NCBI GenBank assembly: GCA_963575745.1
Contig: CAUYUJ010005037.1
Location: forward strand, 1 to 64,000
Length of the DNA: 64,000 nucleotides
Reading direction: 5' to 3'
Source: Prorocentrum cordatum
Taxonomy: Eukaryota > Sar > Dinophyceae > Prorocentrales > Prorocentraceae
Numbering within the stretch: position 1 is the stretch's first letter; each line of letters begins with the position of its first letter. The notes under the pieces are model-generated. The model was not told the DNA's origin. It made no database searches and saw only the letters and a list, made by a program, of their open reading frames with translations. Positions 24,208-35,600 of the stretch are shown in pieces. The translations under genes were made by a program, and so were the position numbers.

Positions 24208-26585
24208 TGCCGCACGCTGCGGCCCTGCGGGCCCTCCTCGCGGGGTCGCCGGACAGAGTGCCGCGCGCGGTCATCGGCGGCGAGCGAGGGGAGGAGGAGG
24301 GGGAGGAGGAGGAGGAGAGAGGGAGGCAGGAGGAGTAATAAGGGGGGGAGTAGTAGGGAGGAGGAAGGGGTGGGAGGCTGAGGAGGAGGAAGGAGGAGGC
24401 AAGAGGAGGAATGAGGAAAAGAGGATGAGAGGAAGGAGGAGGAGAGGAGGGAAAACAAAAGGAGGAGGAGGAGGAGGAGGATCCTGGCTTCGGCTTGCGA
24501 AGTGAGAGGGGGCGGGCCTTCTGAGCAGATTCCGAAGTCCCCCGGCCTTCTGAGAAGTCTTCGCAGCCCTCCCCGGAAGCACGGACGACTTCCCAAAAGG
24601 CGCGAGGGCTTCCGAGAAGTCCCGCCGCCTTCTGAGAAGGCCTTCCCCTACTCACTCCCCCCCTCGCTCGCCGCCGACTCGGTTCAGAACAGCAACTGCA
24701 TTCGCAGAGGAGGAGGAGGAGGAGGAGGAGGAGGAGGAGGAGGAGGAGGAGGCTGGGGAGGAGGAGGGGGATAAGGAGGAGGAAGGACAAGGAGCAGTGG
24801 GTCAGGGCAGGAGGAGTAGAAGGAGGAGTGAGGAGGGGGAGGAGGGATGAAGGAGAGGTAGAGAGGAGGAGGGCGGAGGAGGAGGAGGAAGGATGCGTAG
24901 AGGAGAGGAGGAGGAGTGAGGAGGGAGGAGGAGGGAAGGGGAAGAAGAGGAGGACAAGGATGCCAGTTGGCATGGAGAGGAGTAAAGGTTAGGAAGGAAG
25001 GATTTTTTCGGTCGAAGCCCTCAGCATGAACTTGCCAATCAATCCTGACTAACCACCCGATCGAACGAGGCAAAGCTGCAAGCCCCACATCTTCCCCCGC
25101 GCACGAACGCGGGCCGCCAGAGCCTCCATGCCAGGAGTTGACACGAGGCGCAGGCGGGAGGCCGTCGGTTTACCACCTTGTGTGGTTGCGGCCTCAAGGA
25201 CAGCCTCGGCAGAGCGACGGCAAGGGTCCGTGACACGATTATCATTGTAAAAGTGAGGATGGAGCCCCTGCTTGACTCGGGAGAGGGTCTGGGATCTCTT
25301 ACCCAGCTTCCCAAAACACCGCCCAGCCAGCAAAACACACCTTGTCGAAGAGTAGGCACCACACCTATAGCAAAACACTAAAGGTTCCTGGGCCTCATTG
25401 TCAATCGTCGCACAAGCTAGGAGGTGCCCCCGTTCCTCGGCATCCTTCAGATTCCGAAAGGCTGTGGGGACCCCTTTGCACCCTACCATCGATCTATCCT
25501 GATCCCAGGTGATCGAGAAACACTTTGTGCACCTCCAAGCTACCCCAGAGTCAATCTCGCGCCAGTCGTGCCAACTCGGATCTCTGAAAGCCGTCGTCCG
25601 AAGGCCTCTGGCAACGCGACGGAACTCCATCTTGGGGTAGCAGGAGAGCACAGCATCAAACATTCGAACTAAATCTTTCACACGCTTCACGCACACATCA
25701 AGGGCCTCGAGGTCTTCTGTCGGGGCCCCTGGGTGAAGTGTCAGTGCGTGCTTGGCTAACCTATCAGCATCAGCATTTCCCAGGGCAATGCGACGCTCCA
25801 AAATCGGTAAAGCCAAAATCACCTCCTCAGACCTGTGGGCAGGGGTGTAGGAGGCAGGTCCCAGAAAGCCCTGAGGGTCGTGTTCCAGGGCGAGCCTCCT
25901 AAGGCCAGCAAACATCTGCTTTGGGCACAGCTGTTCACGACGACTAGCATTGTGCAGATTAACGGCACCAGAGCAGTCGCTGTGAGGGGTGGCAGGGTCA
26001 TCTATGACACAGCTAAGCGTAGCCATACCAAGGTGCTCCGCCGACTGCGGAGTCTGGAATAAGGTGGGCCATACTGTGCCCATCATCCGTGCCTGAATCT
26101 TGTATTCGGGGCCAGGTGCCAGGAACACAGCCCCGAACGCCGCGCGTTGGAGCTCCTTAAAAACCTGCTGAGTTGCTGAGCCATCGACCACGGGCTCACA
26201 CCCACGGGACAGCTCAAGAAAATCTTCAAAACTGATTTCCTGGCCCTCGGAATCCTGAAAGATCGGGTCGAGGTTCCAGGACGGACCAGGGACCACAGGC
26301 TGAGGCACAATGAGCCTCGACCAAAACAAAAGTTCCTGGGGCTCGGCAGCTTTCACCTGATCAATCAACTCCTGACTGACATGCTCGAGCCTCTGTTCGG
26401 CAACACTCGGACAGAGCCATTGCCGATGGAACAGGGAGTCGGGTTCCCCGCACAAAGGACAAACCCCCCCGTGGTCATACCCGCACGCTCTCAACCGATC
26501 TCCCGTCCAGCAGGCACCTGAAAACACTGCCGGAGAAAAAAAGAAAAAGAATAAAAAAAAAAAAAAGAACAAAAAAAAAAAAAAG

Positions 26586-26623
<38 letters not shown>

Positions 26624-29600
26624 AAAAAAAAAAAAAAATAAAAAAAAAAAAACATAAAAAAAATAAAAAAAAAAAAAATAAAATAAAAAAAAAAAAAAAA
26701 AAAATAAAAAAAGAAACAAAAAAAAAAACAAAAAAAAAGAAAAAAAAAAAAAAAAAAAAAAATAAACAAAATAAAAAAAAAAAAACAAACCGCCAATATT
26801 TTTGTCTGGCCGTGGTCTTACGTGAACGGAAAAGCTTATCGACAGGGTCTGGGCAGACTCGGGCATCATTGAAATCATCTAAATCAGTGGCCATCTTGCG
26901 CTCAAGGGCTCTCTGTACACCAGCCTCGAGCTGCTTGGCCACTAAAGCTGGGGAGGTGTACATTAAATCAACCACGCGATCGCGGTCATCTCTCCACAGC
27001 GCAAAGTTATCTGCACGCCACCCAATACGATGGAGGGAGAGGAGCATTCTATGCACTGGACCTTTAGACTTACGCCAGACGGTGGGGCCTAAGGAGAGGA
27101 ACTCGATATTGCACGCCATATCCGAATGTGATCCCGAAAAGAGAAGTGGCACACCGTGGGCTCCGTGAGGCTCTGCCAGAGGCTGTTCGACCACTGAAGT
27201 GCTGGGGCAACCGCCTGACGCCGCGCAGGGTCTCCATGAAGCACACACTTCGCTGTCAGGCTGGCTCCCCGATGAGCAGGGGACTTGCCTGACATGAGCA
27301 CAGAACGTAAAGAAGCCAACTCATGATCAGAAACTCCTAGGACCATGCTACCGAAACCTGCTGCTGGCCGTACTCCTGCTACATATATCTTGTTAATACG
27401 CGTACGGTCCCTGGGAAGCTTCTTCTTATAGTGCTGGAGTAGCCGGCTACGAATTCGCATCTCGTGAAACCGTTGCCGCCGCCGAGCTCTAGCCTTCTTA
27501 GCCGATAACCCCTGACCAGGTGCTAGGTCCACGCCCAGCGACACCGTGGAGTTCGTGGCCGAAGAAGGGCATATTGGCTGAAGTCGCCTGCGCAACTTGG
27601 AAGCTATCCTGCTGGACGACGAAAAAGATACCGCTTTGTCTTCAGCTAGCCGCACACCTAAACGTGTCTGAAAGACCCACTTCAAATCTTTCGCAGCCGT
27701 GACCAAATCGTGCATAATGGCACTTTCAGGACCATGGGCCGAAACCGTGTCGTCGTCGACGTGCGATCCCAAACTAACCCCAGGATTTCGGCTAGACCAA
27801 AGATCAAACTCGAACATCGCGTAAACCTTCACGAAAACATCATTGAAATGTCCCCTGCTGGTAAACCATTTTGCGCAAACTGAATGAGCGGGCAGTGATG
27901 AGCTCCCAGACGGAGTACCCTCGGGGACCTCCAGAGGTTGTACAAGACTTTTATGAGAACCGTGGGTATACGCCAGTACAGGGCCCGATCCCTCAGCCAC
28001 TGGAGCCGAAAGGACTCATAGTACTTCATTCCGTCCCAAATGAAACCAGCCGTGTAATCGCCCTTTTCGGAGGTCTCCTCGGCTCTCACACTTTGCTGCC
28101 ATATCGATACTTCTGCAGACTGCCCCGCACCAAAGGACCAGTAAGGCCGCTGGGCCCGATCCAGGAAATCATCAGCCTGAGGTCTCCGAAGTCGCTCCCA
28201 AACTCGAACAAAAGATCCCAGAAGAAGAATCGGCCTGAGACCTCCTTTGGGCTTCTCCAGTAAAGGCAGCAGCATCCACAGTAGCTGCGCGGGGAAAAGG
28301 CCCAACCGCTCCACGGCCTCGTAGAGCACGGCCAGGCACGTGAGGCCCTCGTCGGAGAGGGCACCAACATGCCGCGGGTGAAATCCATCTAAGCTCTGGG
28401 CGGTGTGGCGGCTGAAACTCAGGGACGCTTTCCGAAGTTCATCAACGCTGGCCCGAGGAGAACATTGACGATCAGGAATCCAGGCTTCAGGTGGCTTCAA
28501 GCCCGCTCCCCAGAATCTTCCCAACGTCTGAGCTTCATCCTCCAGAAGGGCGTGAGGATCCGCAGTAAAAACCCCAGGCGCACTCTGGATAACTGTCGGC
28601 TGCCAAACCTTTTTCAGCTTCGTAAAACGATGCATTATCCGAGCTGAGCCAGCAAGGGCCCGTTCCTGCCAGATGTCCCACGACTCCCGCTGTATTCGAT
28701 CCCCATCTGACCCAGTTTGCTCATAATCCTCACGAACATCATCTAAAAACTGCTGAGCTTGCTCAAGCCACTCCTGCTGATGGAAGCTGCTGTGGTGTTG
28801 CCAGCTCCTCGCCAGAGTGCGCATGGCACGGAGGGAGGCATCAAGGCGCACAGACAAGCCTTCACCAGGGCAGGAGTCCTGGAGCGATACCTGAAGCTGG
28901 ATGCAAATCTGTACGGCATCCTCGGTCGCATCTTGCACCGTCAGGGTAAATTCCTGAAAAGACTGGTACAGCCACCTCCAACCAGCAACGATCTGGAGCT
29001 TATCCTCAGGATCCTTCGGGCGATAGAAAACAGAAACCCAAGACGACTTGATCGTTCGCGAACGCTCACCCAACTCCTTCGGCTCGAAACCTAAAGTGCG
29101 GGTAAGCTCCAGCTCAGCGACATCCACAAACTGCGCCCATGCGTTATTCAAAACACTCCAGGCCACCGTGGCCTTCTCGTGCATGGCCCAAGCCGCTGCC
29201 TGAGCAGCATGAGCAAGAGCGCCTTGCCACGCTGGAGGTTGAGGCCGCGGTCCGAAAGGCACATCAACAGGGAGCCGCTGATAGCTACGATACACTAACT
29301 GCCTGAGGGCGAGAGCATCTGCACGAACCTTGAGTTGAACAGGCCTGTGGGGCTTGACATCCCAAGGCATGACCGCAGCAACTCCCGAAATCAATCTAGA
29401 CAAGCCGGGGCCCATGACGAAGAAATCAATGATTGTGTTCGTAGACGGGGTACGACACGTGTGCTCAATCGGCGCAAGAACCAACATCCCCAGCTTGCGT
29501 GGAACTCCAGAAGCCTCCAGAACCTGTGGTGTGAGATTCCAGTCCCCCGCGAGGATCGTATGAGTTGGGTCATGCACCTGCTCACCTATCTTCGCGATCA

Positions 29601-32600
29601 TCTGGATGTTGGCCTCGCTGAGGCCCTCCGATGCCTTCAAATACACCGAGAAAACGGTCACAGTGGGCCATCCAGGAAAATCCGCCAGAACCTTGATAGC
29701 TCGTCCAGGAACGACTGGGCCAGGACCTTCTGGAGGCCATCGTAAACCAATGCTGAGCCGTGCGAAAACGGCAACACCGCACGAGACCTTGCCTGTCTCA
29801 ACGTTCAGGAACGAGGGGCCGAACAAAGCGTGGAAACCAAGTGAGCGTGCCGAGGCCGTCGCCTGTCCCAAGAAAGAAGTGCTGATGCCTATCTCCTGAG
29901 CGCACACTATCACCGCCGAAGTCTCTCGCAATCTTCGCCGAAGTGTCTTCCAACACGAACCGTTGAACGTCTCGATAAAAAACGGGTCCCCACTGGCCAC
30001 CTTGGGGCCTCCACGAAGAGGCGGAACAGGTACACCAGCAGAAGACAGCGGAATGCCTGACAAGAGAGGCGCACGGCAGCAGTGAAGGGCGTCACCCGCA
30101 CCGCTGCTTCTTCGCCCTGATACCAAGCTGCTTGAGCAAATCCGCGACCTCCTTCTCGTGGTCGGGGCCCTCCTTTCGCGCCGCAGCAATGACCTGCTGC
30201 ACCTTCTCGTCGGAGAGCTCCTCCATGTCCACGTCATCATCACCAGCACGGACCTCGGCCGCTGCAGGAGCGGCTCCTGGGGCTGCACCATGTCCGCCGC
30301 CAGGCTCCTGCGAAGGGGCCTGCTGCTGGGCACGCGCCGCTGCCGCCTTGGCCGCATAGAGCTGCCTGAACTTGGCGAACTCGGGCGAAGCCAGCATCGT
30401 CTTGACCCCATCCGCCTCGGGGCCCTCGAGCACGCTCGGGTCCAGCTCAAGGTCGACCTCCACCTGCTGCTCGGGGGCCGAAGGAGCCACCTGCTGCATC
30501 GCCGCCTGCAACTCGATCTTGAGCGCGTCGATGTCCACGCGCAGGCTGCGCTGACGATCGTTGAGCTCCGCCAGCGCCCGCTGCGCCTCCTCCACAACCT
30601 TATTCTGCTCCGCAATAGACTTGTCGAGAGCCTCGTACTTCTTCTGCTTGTCCGCCAGCTTGTGGCCCAGCGTGGTGGCGCGGGACAGCACTGGCTTCTT
30701 GGACTGCACTGCAGCCCGCGCCGCCTTGAGCTCACCCTCCACGGTCTCAATGGCAGACGCTGGCACTCCATCACACTTGCGAAGGGCCTGCAGGGACTCC
30801 TCCAAGTGCTGCACTCGAACACGTAGTCTGTCCTCATCAGAGGGCGGTGCGGCTTGGGCGTCGCCGCCACCGCCTCCAGCCTGGGCCGAGCCGCCACCTC
30901 CCCCTCCGTTGGCCGCGACACCCGCGGGAGGGCTCGACTTGGCGACAACCTTCTCCATGATACGCTTCTCCATGGCTGCCAGCTGGCCTGACAGATCGGC
31001 TGGGGGGCCCTTGGCCCACGCACCGCGAGGGCCGCGAGGCTGCCCAGGAGGACCGCCAGGAGGAGCACGAGCCGATGGGCCCAAAGAGGCAGCTGCAGTG
31101 CGCGCGCGCTCCACACTGGCCCTCGGGGCTGACTGCCCGCATACGCAACGTATCCGACAGGCGAAATTCTGGTTCCTGCCACAGCTTGGACACCCCCAGT
31201 AGGGCGATCGGGGCCCTGGGAGTACATCCGCCTCATCGCGTCGAGCCATGCAATGCACGGCTTGTCTCAGGAAAGCTTGCTCCACCAGGAGCTCACAAAG
31301 AGATTCCGAGCCACAAAGACCCGCAGGAGCGACTGCCGCTCTGAAGACAGCTCCTGCAAGCCCAAAAACTTGGGCCAGAACGGCTAGGTGGAGGAGAAGG
31401 AGAGGAGGAGGGAAGAGGAGGAGGGAGGAGGAGGACGAGGAGGAGGAGGAGGGAGGGATGAGGACGAGGTGGAGTCCAACAAGGAGGTTTCGTTCGCCGC
31501 TGGTGTCACGGTGGCGGAACTCGCCGCAGGCACCCGGATAGCTTGAACCCCACCCCGAAGCCCATCGGGCCCATCTCGAGGCCCTCCCTGCGCCCCAGCC
31601 TGAGCCGGCTGTCGCGCCCCATGTAGCCGCCGAAGGGCGACATCCACAGCGCCATCTGCGTGCCCCACTCCGCGGCCTTGGCCAGCAGGGGCCCGAAGCC
31701 CTGGGGGAACACCTCTCTGCGACAACTCATGGGAGCCTCCCATACGAATCCGCGCACATCGGCGCTATTACACGCCAAGTCGGTGCAATCTCATCGATTG
31801 CCAGACGCCAGTCGACGCCAGTGCACTCTCAAAACGGAACCACGAGAGTATACAGGGCTCCCACGATTTGCTGCCGAAGGACACCTCCCTGGCGGCCTCC
31901 CACAGGCTGTCGTGGTCGTCCCAGCCGTCGTCCAGCAGGAACGCGTCCAGGGTGCCCGCTCCGCGCACGCTCAGGTTCCTGTTCATGGCGTCCAGCCGCT
32001 CGGCGATCGAGTCGATGGCCGGAGCAGGGCGAGCCGAGACAGCGCCAACTCGGACTCGCGCCCAGGCCCCGTTGTGGGGGTCCAAACGCGCCAGACTCCC
32101 GAGCTCCGTCCAGGTCCGTGGCGACGGGGCCCCCCTCCCACCCCCCCGAAAGGGCCAGCTGCCCCGCGGCCTCCGCTCGCTCTCCTCCGAGGTGGTCATC
32201 CGGTGCACGGGCTGGCCCTCGCGGAACAGGTGGCCCCAGTTCTTCTCGCTGCGCAGGTCGTACCTTAACGGGCGACGAACGGTATAGAATAAACTTTCCG
32301 CCGTCGGGGGCACCTGCCCCTTGGCGGCTGGAAAGTTCATACCCTTACGGTGGCACCGTAGGGGTATAAACTTTCCAGCCGCCAAGGGGCAGGTGCCCCC
32401 GACGGCGGAAAGTTTATTTTATACCGTTCTTCGCTCGCTGAGTACCAGCTGTTGTAGTGCAGCACCTCGCCATCGCTCGGACGTCCACTCCCCGTGCATG
32501 TTGCGCTTTCGTGCGTGCTTGTGTTGCCTGATGGTCGAGGATCATGTTGCTCCCATCGTACTTCAGGACCACATCCCAGAAAGAACTTCGAGCACCCAGA

Positions 32601-35600
32601 AGAGTGTCGAAACAGTGTCGAAAGAATATCGCCTCCCTGGGCCCGACACGTGAAAACCCTCAGGCTCCAGTACCTTCCTGGTGCTCGAGATTCTTTCTGG
32701 TGATCCAGGCTATAAAGCTGGGTTGGAACATCACAAGTCGAGTATGCTCCTCGGAGGTCCTCGCGGAGAGAAATCGGGGATGGACAGACCTCCCTTTAGT
32801 AAAACGTGGTTCAGTGAAAACGACCTAAGGCTTAAACCTGGCGGGCGCAAGCCTGGAAAATAACGGCCGCGGCGCCCTCTCGAGAACCGAAAACGGACAC
32901 TTCACTAATTGACGTGTCACTGTTGGGGGTTCTGTCCACCCCCGAAGAGAATGCACACGTCCGAGCGATGCCAGGGCGCCTGCCCCAGCGGCGCGGCCCT
33001 CGCCGCCTCCAGGTACTGGCGGAAGCCCCGCCGCAGCTGGGACGGGCGGCTGGGGCCCTCTGCACAGGGAGCGACCGAAACGGTGGCAGGGGCTGAACCA
33101 AAAAAGGCTGCTGTTTGATGTGCTCTCGTTATGTTTGTTGTTTTTGAAGGGGCCCTAGGACACACAAATAAATACATACAAATATAACGATTCCCCATAT
33201 TTCCCCATATGTTCTGGGTTTCTGTCTTCCCCCCCACTTCCCATCGTTTCGCAGATCTTCTGGGAATGTATGTGTTTTTTTCCCTTTTGAGCGTTGCTCT
33301 GCCTGTAGCTCCTGAACCTCCCTGCCAGAACAGCGTTCTGGTCCAGCCCTGAAGGGTGGTCTTCGCTGTCGTGCTGTTTCTTTTTCCGCGCTCTGTCTTC
33401 GGTCCGCCTTCCTGCTGCAAACACCGAACATTGAAACGAGCACGGCCCAAGAAATCGTCAAACAAACACCGTTTTGGTCCCGCGTTTTGTCTTCAGTCCG
33501 CCTTCCTGCTGCAAGAACAGAAACTTGAATCGAACACGGCCCACGACACCGCCAGTAAAGCACCGTTTTTGTTCCCTCGGTTTGTCTTCAGCCCGCCGTC
33601 CTACTGCAAACAAAAACGCAAGTCGAAACGAGCACGGACCACAAAATCGCCAGAAAGGCACCGTTCCGGTCGGCCCCTGCCTCATGGCGGCGCGCAGAGG
33701 GGGGTAGGGGGAGGGGGGAAGGCTTCTTGGAAGGGGCTGCTTTCTAGACGGTGCAGGCCTCACATCTATAGACAAGGCCCGCGCCTTCTACGAAGCTAGC
33801 AGGGGTGCTTTCGGGGGCGCGCCAACATGGATTCGCGATCCATGGAGTTGGCGCACGGGCGCCAAATCCATGGGATCGGGGGAGGTGCCCTCCCCAAAAT
33901 GCGGCGGGTGCCGCCTCCTTCGGCGGCGGAAATCAGCGATTTCCCATGGAAACGGGACCCGCCGCCAATCCACGCCCCCCTGATCCACGTTTGCGATCGT
34001 CTGATGCTTCTAAGAAGCCCTCCCCCTCCCCCCCACCCCCTTCTGCACGTGTCGGGCCGGGCGAAAGGGGGGCATAGCAAAGGGGGGGGGTGAGAATCAG
34101 CTCACGTAGCTGATTTTCCAGGCGCCTCCCGGCGCCCATGTATCGAGGAATGGGCACGGCGGCGGGGCCGAAACCAGCTGCACGCAGCAGATTTCGTAAC
34201 CCCCCGTTCCCTATCCCCCCCTCTCGTTCGGCCCGAGCGTGGCTGGGCCTCTGCATAGAAGCCCACGGAGCCCGTGATGTCCAGGGGCACCGCCGCGGGC
34301 AGCTGCAGGCTGCAGACGGCGCGGCCCGCCGCCGCCTCGGTCTCGGCCTCCGCGGCGCAGGCCGCGCGCGGGTGCTCCTGTGGAGATCAAGCGATGACTC
34401 CTCCCCCTCCTCCCCCGCCTCCTCCTCCTCATCCTCCTCCTCCCCCCTCCCTACACTCCTATCCTCCTCCTCCTCCTCCTCTCCTCCTCCTCCTCCTCCT
34501 CCTCCACCCTCCTCCTCCTCCCTCCCCCCCGCCCTCCCATCCCACCCTCCCCTCCCTCCCTCCCTCCCTAAGAGCCCTTCCCCCTCTCCTCCTCCTCCTC
34601 CTCCTCCTCCTCCTCCTCCTCCTCCTCCTCCTCCTCCACCACCTCCTCCTCCACCTCCGACCGCCTCCTCCGCCACCTCCTCCTCCTCCCCTCCTCCTCC
34701 TCCTCCTCCTCCTCCCCCTTCCCTCTCACTCCTCCTCCTCCTCCTCCTACATCCTCCCTTCCTCCTTTTCTCCTCCACCTTTTCACACTTATCTCCCCTC
34801 CTCCTCCTCCTCCTCCTCCTCCTCCTCCTTATTCTCCTCCTCCTTCTCCTCCTCCTCCTCCTCCTCCTCCTCCTCCTCCTCCTCCTCCTCCCCCTCTTAC
34901 TCCCCGAACCTCTCCTGGGGTGCGTTCTGACAAGAATTTCGAGGCGAATCCACCGGTGTCGACGAGGGCCTCCCGGGAGGCCCAGAAAGGGGAGAGCGGG
35001 CGAAGGGTAGAGGTGGTATGGGTACCTTTTCCTTCTCTGAGCTCCAGCGCCAGCCACAGCCCTGGGGCGTCGGGGGCGCCCCGCCAGAGCCCCGCGTTGT
35101 AGCCAGGCCCCGGGCGCCAGGGCCTGCCCAGCAGCGACACCTCCCGCAGGCCCAGGTGGATGCCGAAGCCGAAGGGGTCCACGCTGTCGCTGCCCACCAT
35201 CGTTGGGGGAACGAACCATGACAGAAACATAGAAACTCGGAGGTCCGCGCAGATTTCTCGGATCCGCGCTGGGCCCCCCCTACCTGGCGCGCGGAGCGCG
35301 CCAAGGGCGGCGCCGGAGACGCCGCCAGGGGCGTCCCGCGCGGACCCGAGAACTCCGCGCGGACCCCTGCGAGTCTTCCTGCTTATGTCATGGTTCGATT
35401 CCCTAAATCGTGAGCCGCACGTGCTGCGTCGGGCCTGGCCAGCCAGGCACCTCTGAAGGGGCCCCAGGACACACAGATAAATACACACAAATAAAAATAT
35501 GCCCCATGCTTTCCCATCTTTTCTGAGTTTCTGTCTCCCCCCCCACTTCCCATATTTTCCTTTTTTTCTGGGGAATCGAGGATTCATTGTGTCTGTGTTT

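Larger units (their letters stand above)
25003..31388 (-). mobile_element. LINE-2: decayed two-ORF LINE of the same kind as LINE-1
   Basis: Minus strand, from a degenerate spliced leader at 31388-31369 through ORF1 and a broken ORF2 to a short A-run (T6 at 25003-25008). ORF2 is split by at least two frameshifts (near 27880 and 27190) and by an A-rich tract at 26528-26790. Both flanks are purine-rich GGA sequence, so no target duplication can be called. It is inside the 13.4-kb glycosidase intron in the same orientation as the gene. Confidence 0.85.
18125..31532 (-). other. 13.4-kb intron of the glycosidase gene, holding LINE-2 and many repeats
   Basis: ATCCGGG (gene strand) is at 31533-31539 and 18125-18131. 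Joining across one copy gives G-F-K-L-S-G-P-K-Y-F-K, as in related enzymes. Content: families A, C and I, composite repeat X, several GGA/TCC tracts and LINE-2. Confidence 0.7.

Noticed and set aside
26490-26800. Poly-Phe frames, possible membrane protein
   Set aside because: They are the complement of the A-rich tract inside LINE-2.
31882-32385. Continuous 205-codon minus-strand frame as a single exon
   Set aside because: It reads through the palindrome and a 177-bp insert; the insert has no family similarity and is bounded by CGAGCGG repeats.
32979-34373. Direct joining of exon 34240-34373 to exon 32979-33092 through a GCAGAGG...CCCAGCC repeat
   Set aside because: The repeat is good but the join shifts the frame away from F-R-Q-Y-L-E, so a missing exon or a frameshift must be involved.
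33933-35219. A 428-codon minus-strand frame and matching plus-strand Pro/Leu/Ser frames
   Set aside because: They are translations of the TCC tract and of exons in wrong frames.
35395-35412. TTTAGGG-like sequence as telomeric repeat
   Set aside because: Only one unit, part of a foldback element end.
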